From Protula sp. h YS-2021 (Eukaryota; Annelida; Polychaeta; Sabellida; Serpulidae), in the NCBI GenBank assembly GCA_949752745.1, contig OX457024.1, positions 103,897,690 through 103,961,689 on the forward strand: a stretch of DNA of 64,000 bases, read 5' to 3'. Each line of letters opens with the position of its first letter. Within the stretch, counting starts at the first letter, position 1. Below the pieces are notes generated by a model. That model was not told the origin of the DNA. It saw nothing but the letters and a program-made list of their open reading frames with translations, and did no database searches. Below, one piece after another: positions 60,805 to 64,000 of this stretch. A program made the position numbers and the translations under genes.

Positions 60805-61566
60805 ATGGAGTCAACAAGTTTTTACATTACTTTACCCAGCAATGCTAGTATGAACTATTATCCCAACAAGACTTCGAATTATCAAATTCGTATGCCTCGA
60901 ACCATCTATCTGAACGGAAAATATGAAGTGGCATTAGCTGAAATTCAATATCCACATACATGGACAACCATGAGACATGGAATGGACTATTCTATTCAGT
61001 ATCGACAACAACCACTGAATGATATTGTTCTTGGCACAATCAATATTCCTTATGGTTACTACAGATCCATACAAGAAATATGTCATGCAGTCAATGAAGA
61101 AGCAACTAATTCTATGAAAGATGACCTTAAAGAAGGTATTCGGATAAAGTATGATAAAATTAGACGACGCGTTTTTCTATATCTAAAATACGGCTTTGAA
61201 GTGTCATTCTCCACTGGATTAGCTGAGATTTTAGGATTTATCCCAGATCAATGGTATACTGAAACGTGTACAGCTGAATATAAAGCTGATGTGAAACAGG
61301 GGTTTTATACACTTTATGTGTATTGTAGTATTTGTGAGCCACAAGTTGTTGGTGATTATTATGTTCCTTTGCTACGTTCTGTTGCAATACAAGGACATGA
61401 TGGAGACATTATCATGAAAACTTATGGAGAACCTCATTATGTTCCTGTAAACACATCCAAATTTGACGTGATAGAAATGAATATTAAGGATGACACAGAC
61501 CATAATGTTCCATTTCAAACTGGGAAGGTGATCTGTAAACTTCATTTTCGACCAAAAGCATTATGA
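60805..61566 (+). CDS. Penton-like minor capsid protein, element 2
   Basis: A 253-residue copy of the PX-type protein at 18666; the signature FYITLPSNASM and 'KYEVALAEIQYPHTWTTM' are conserved. It overlaps the next gene by 4 bases. Confidence 0.9.
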   Translation: MESTSFYITLPSNASMNYYPNKTSNYQIRMPRTIYLNGKYEVALAEIQYPHTWTTMRHGMDYSIQYRQQPLNDIVLGTINIPYGYYRSIQEICHAVNEEATNSMKDDLKEGIRIKYDKIRRRVFLYLKYGFEVSFSTGLAEILGFIPDQWYTETCTAEYKADVKQGFYTLYVYCSICEPQVVGDYYVPLLRSVAIQGHDGDIIMKTYGEPHYVPVNTSKFDVIEMNIKDDTDHNVPFQTGKVICKLHFRPKAL

Positions 61567-61919
61567 AAGCATACACACACAATCCATCTATTTATCGCAA
61601 CCATTTTCTTCGTCAAGTGGGTGGAGAATTACCAGGATTTAAAGGAGCGCGAATACAATATGGAGATGGTATTGGTTCAATACTGGGATCATTGGCTCGA
61701 AAAGCTATTCCACTGCTTAAGACAGGGGCTAAAATCGTTGCACCACATCTTAAAAGGGCTGCAAAAGATATCGCGAAAGATGTTACAGGTCGAGTAGCAC
61801 AACGTATGTTTGGTGGTGGGTTACGAGGACAAAAGAGACCGAAACGAGCAAAACGTGTCAGAAGGCGAAAGGCAGCTAAACGGATAACATCAAAAAAACA
61901 TAAGAAAGATATTTTTTAA
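61563..61919 (+). CDS. Basic core-like virion protein, element 2
   Basis: 118 residues; 'GGELPGFKGARIQYGDGIGS' is identical to element 1. It has a Gly-Gly-Gly insertion before the basic tail and the same Arg/Lys-rich end. Confidence 0.75.
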   Translation: MKAYTHNPSIYRNHFLRQVGGELPGFKGARIQYGDGIGSILGSLARKAIPLLKTGAKIVAPHLKRAAKDIAKDVTGRVAQRMFGGGLRGQKRPKRAKRVRRRKAAKRITSKKHKKDIF

Positions 61920-61921
61920 TC

Positions 61922-63295
61922 ATGTCTTTAATTCATAATCATTCTTGTGAATGTAGTCTTTCTCCATTAGAATGGTTTCACATACCGCCAACGCAAACTG
62001 CTGTAGAAAAAAGTTATAATGTAGACTATCAACCAATGACTACCATTAGAGAGGGTGCTCCAATAGAATTCTACATTCCTGCGAGTACAGAAGAATATCT
62101 AGATTTAAAGAACAGTAAACTCCATATTGTATGTCGCATTGTCAAGGCTGATGGAACACTGTGTGGTGTAGATGATAACGTGTCATGTATCAATGATTTG
62201 TTTAATGGGCTATGGTCTAATATTGAATTATTTCTAAATGATCGTTTGATATCACATAGTAACAATACCCATGGTTATACTAGCATCATATCTCATCTCA
62301 TTCATGACTCGGAAGAAAGTCTCCATTCTGAGCGATCAATGCGTCTCATCTTTAAAGATACTGCCGGATCAATGAATACTTATGAGGTGAAAAGACCTAA
62401 TCATGAAAGATATGTATCAGGTTTTCATGTAAATATTGAAGGTGGTGATATAGCTGAAACAGGAAATAATGGTTTACATAATCGCTATTTGTATACACGT
62501 CTAAGCCGTGAGTTTGCGCTTACAGGTGGTTTAAGGGTAGATTTGTTTGAGCAGGATCGTTATCTTCCCAATGGTGTTAGTATGAAATTACGTTTACATA
62601 GACAAAAAGATGGATATGTATTAATGGCTGCAAATAATGGTTTTAAAGTAGAAGTGAGAGAAGCGTTTTTAACCATTCGCAAAGTGAGGGTTAGTCCAGG
62701 TATTCAGTTGGGACATGCAGATGCATTGATGAAAAGTCCTGCTAAGTTTATTGTTAATAGAAAAGAATGTAAAGTTTTAGCTATTCCAACTGGATTTCAA
62801 TCTTTTGTGAAAGATAGCATCTTTTTAGGCCAATTACCAAAACGTATTGTCATTGGAATGGTTCATAATGAATCCTTTGCTGGAACAGTATTGAGAAATC
62901 CATACAATTTTGAACATTTTAATCTTAACTTTATGCAGCTTTACTCTGATGGTGAACCAGTCCTATCCAAACCTCTCAAGCTTGATAAAAATCGAGGCAA
63001 ATATCTTGATGCTTTTGAAACTCTTTACAAATCTTTTGACAGATTGGATGGTGAGAAAAGTTCCATTATAAAACGGGAAGATTGGCCTAGAGGTTATTCG
63101 CTGTTTTCTTTTGACTTAACACCTGATTATGATGGTGCTGATCATTATGCCCTTATCAAACATGGGAATTTGAGACTAGAAATGAATTTTGCTGGTGCCT
63201 TGCAAAATACAGTCAATGTTATAGTGTATGCTGAATTTGATAACATTGTTGAAATAAGTGCAAATCGTAGCATTCAATTCGACTACCAGTCATGA
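61922..63295 (+). CDS. Major capsid protein, element 2
   Basis: 457 residues, the same length as in element 1 and collinear throughout, with mainly conservative changes. The N-terminal 'PPTQTAVEKSYNVDYQP' and the last strand 'NVIVYAEFDNIVEIS' are kept. Confidence 0.92.
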   Translation: MSLIHNHSCECSLSPLEWFHIPPTQTAVEKSYNVDYQPMTTIREGAPIEFYIPASTEEYLDLKNSKLHIVCRIVKADGTLCGVDDNVSCINDLFNGLWSNIELFLNDRLISHSNNTHGYTSIISHLIHDSEESLHSERSMRLIFKDTAGSMNTYEVKRPNHERYVSGFHVNIEGGDIAETGNNGLHNRYLYTRLSREFALTGGLRVDLFEQDRYLPNGVSMKLRLHRQKDGYVLMAANNGFKVEVREAFLTIRKVRVSPGIQLGHADALMKSPAKFIVNRKECKVLAIPTGFQSFVKDSIFLGQLPKRIVIGMVHNESFAGTVLRNPYNFEHFNLNFMQLYSDGEPVLSKPLKLDKNRGKYLDAFETLYKSFDRLDGEKSSIIKREDWPRGYSLFSFDLTPDYDGADHYALIKHGNLRLEMNFAGALQNTVNVIVYAEFDNIVEISANRSIQFDYQS

Positions 63296-63729
63296 ACACG
63301 AAGCAGATAGAAGCCATCCTATCCCATGATGCCACGACAAAAGACTTGTTTCAAGGTGTGTTTGCCATGGACCAGTTACCATCTTTACAACGCGGTGCCT
63401 ATGTCATCAACACAGACGATCATGATGAGCCAGGAGAGCATTGGGTGGCAGTATATTATGACGAAGACCCTGCAGAATATTTTGACTCTTATGGACTTTT
63501 ACCTATAGACAGTCGTTTGAATAAGTTTTTAAAGTTTAATTTCATTTATAATTCAGTTCCATTACAAACACCGATATCCTCTACATGTGGATTTTATTGT
63601 GTGTATTATATAATTCAAAGAGCTCGAGGACATAGTCCTTTTGAAATCATTGATGTATTAAGAAGAAGTGATGGTGATTTTGTTGTAAAGGATTTTGTAT
63701 ATAGACATTATAAACCATTATTTTATTGA
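63292..63729 (+). CDS. Adenain-like cysteine protease, element 2
   Basis: 145 residues with His50, Asp65, Gln92 and Cys99 conserved. Its start overlaps the capsid stop as ATGA. It is followed by 'ttagttaagtt' words and AATAAA at 63796-63801. Confidence 0.93.
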   Translation: MNTKQIEAILSHDATTKDLFQGVFAMDQLPSLQRGAYVINTDDHDEPGEHWVAVYYDEDPAEYFDSYGLLPIDSRLNKFLKFNFIYNSVPLQTPISSTCGFYCVYYIIQRARGHSPFEIIDVLRRSDGDFVVKDFVYRHYKPLFY

Positions 63730-63880
63730 TGTTGTATTAGTTAAGTTGCATTAGTTAAGTTGTTGGTAATTGTGAATTGTATTATGAATATTGTAAATAA
63801 ACAAGACAGTTTTATACAACATTCTTTTTTTTATTGTGTTATACATTATTTACATTTCACAATTATTTCACATTAAGCTT
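63730..63880. terminator. Convergent 3' region of element 2
   Basis: AATAAA at 63796-63801 for the plus-strand unit; TTTATT words supply minus-strand signals. Equivalent to 21575-21831 but without the longer 'tatttacaaac' repeats. Confidence 0.6.
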
Positions 63881-64000
63881 TTATTTTACAAATACATTCA
63901 ATACATCAATAAACACATGCCATTTATACCAATCTAAATTAATATATGTATCATAGACATTACATCCACGTTTGTAAATGCTATGAAAACTAGCATAACA
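63881..64000 (-). CDS. PC4-like small protein, 3' part only (cut by window end)
   Basis: The last 39 codons of the homologue of the gene at 21832: 'CYASFHSIYKRGCNVYDTYI' then 'NLDWYKWHVFIDVL', ending before TAA at 63881-63883. The strand-helix pattern is kept with a second Trp. It shows that element 2 also carries the minus-strand PC4-like cluster. Confidence 0.75.
   Translation of the reverse strand, partial: CYASFHSIYKRGCNVYDTYINLDWYKWHVFIDVLNVFVK

Larger units (their letters stand above)
50904..64000. mobile_element. Element 2: second autonomous Polinton, right end beyond window
   Basis: The left terminus is placed at AGTAGGGGGAAAGTGGGGG because it mirrors the AGTAGGGTGAAAACGCCGG end of element 1 and is followed by a dense TGACGTCA array. 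From 56453 onward the gene block is collinear with and closely similar to element 1. Between 50904 and 56400 the content is unrelated to element 1. The presumptive left target duplication would be GGGCTT (50898-50903), which cannot be checked here. Confidence 0.75.

Overview
The window is eukaryotic, AT-rich, repeat-dense animal DNA. It holds the last exons of a spliced class A GPCR, an eroded LINE, Helitron-like and MITE-like repeats and many minisatellites. The style suggests a marine invertebrate, perhaps a bivalve mollusc, but no feature proves the species. The main content is a family of Polinton/Maverick elements (adintovirus-like, integrating, virus-like DNA transposons).

Layout. 1-11856: host intergenic or intronic DNA with microsatellites and candidate MITEs. 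11863-28871: a complete 17.0-kb Polinton (element 1) with inverted termini beginning AGTAGGGTG and a perfect 6-bp target duplication ATCTAT. 28878-34566: host DNA with minisatellites, including a ~155-bp repeat carrying an NFI-like palindrome. 34573-35137: a 565-bp Polinton-derived MITE with 6-bp duplication ATTCAA. 35524-40526: a 5.0-kb near-palindromic non-autonomous element with ~1.85-kb arms around one zinc-finger gene. 41020-42891: GPCR exons for TM6, TM7 and the C-tail. 44.2-44.9 kb: 27-bp minisatellite. 45.4-48.6 kb: decayed LINE on the minus strand, interrupted by a Helitron-like repeat. From about 50904 to beyond the window end: a second autonomous Polinton (element 2).

Both autonomous elements share a collinear block. 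Its order is: PC4-like double-domain protein with Cys/His-rich tail; two small proteins; rve integrase with chromodomain; FtsK/HerA packaging ATPase; two conserved small proteins; a short Met-Gly/Cys-rich protein; penton-like minor capsid; basic core-like protein; double-jelly-roll major capsid; adenain-like protease. Many of these genes overlap by 1-16 nt. In element 1 a convergent minus-strand unit carries a protein-primed family B DNA polymerase, a clear PC4/SUB1-like protein, and several small proteins that look like divergent relatives of it. Element 2 has the same minus-strand unit, cut by the window end.

The most unusual points are: (i) the expanded PC4-like family in one mobile element; (ii) the 5-kb zinc-finger 'satellite', which shares terminal modules and promoter blocks with element 1; (iii) termini crowded with matches to host transcription-factor palindromes (CRE, T-MARE, PBX/PREP, RFX X-box, forkhead); (iv) a full swap of the left arm between the two autonomous elements, which brings a possible death-fold protein and a C2H2 protein into element 2. 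Element 1 has a nonsense codon in the integrase chromodomain and at least one frameshift in the PC4-like cluster, so it is probably not fully intact.
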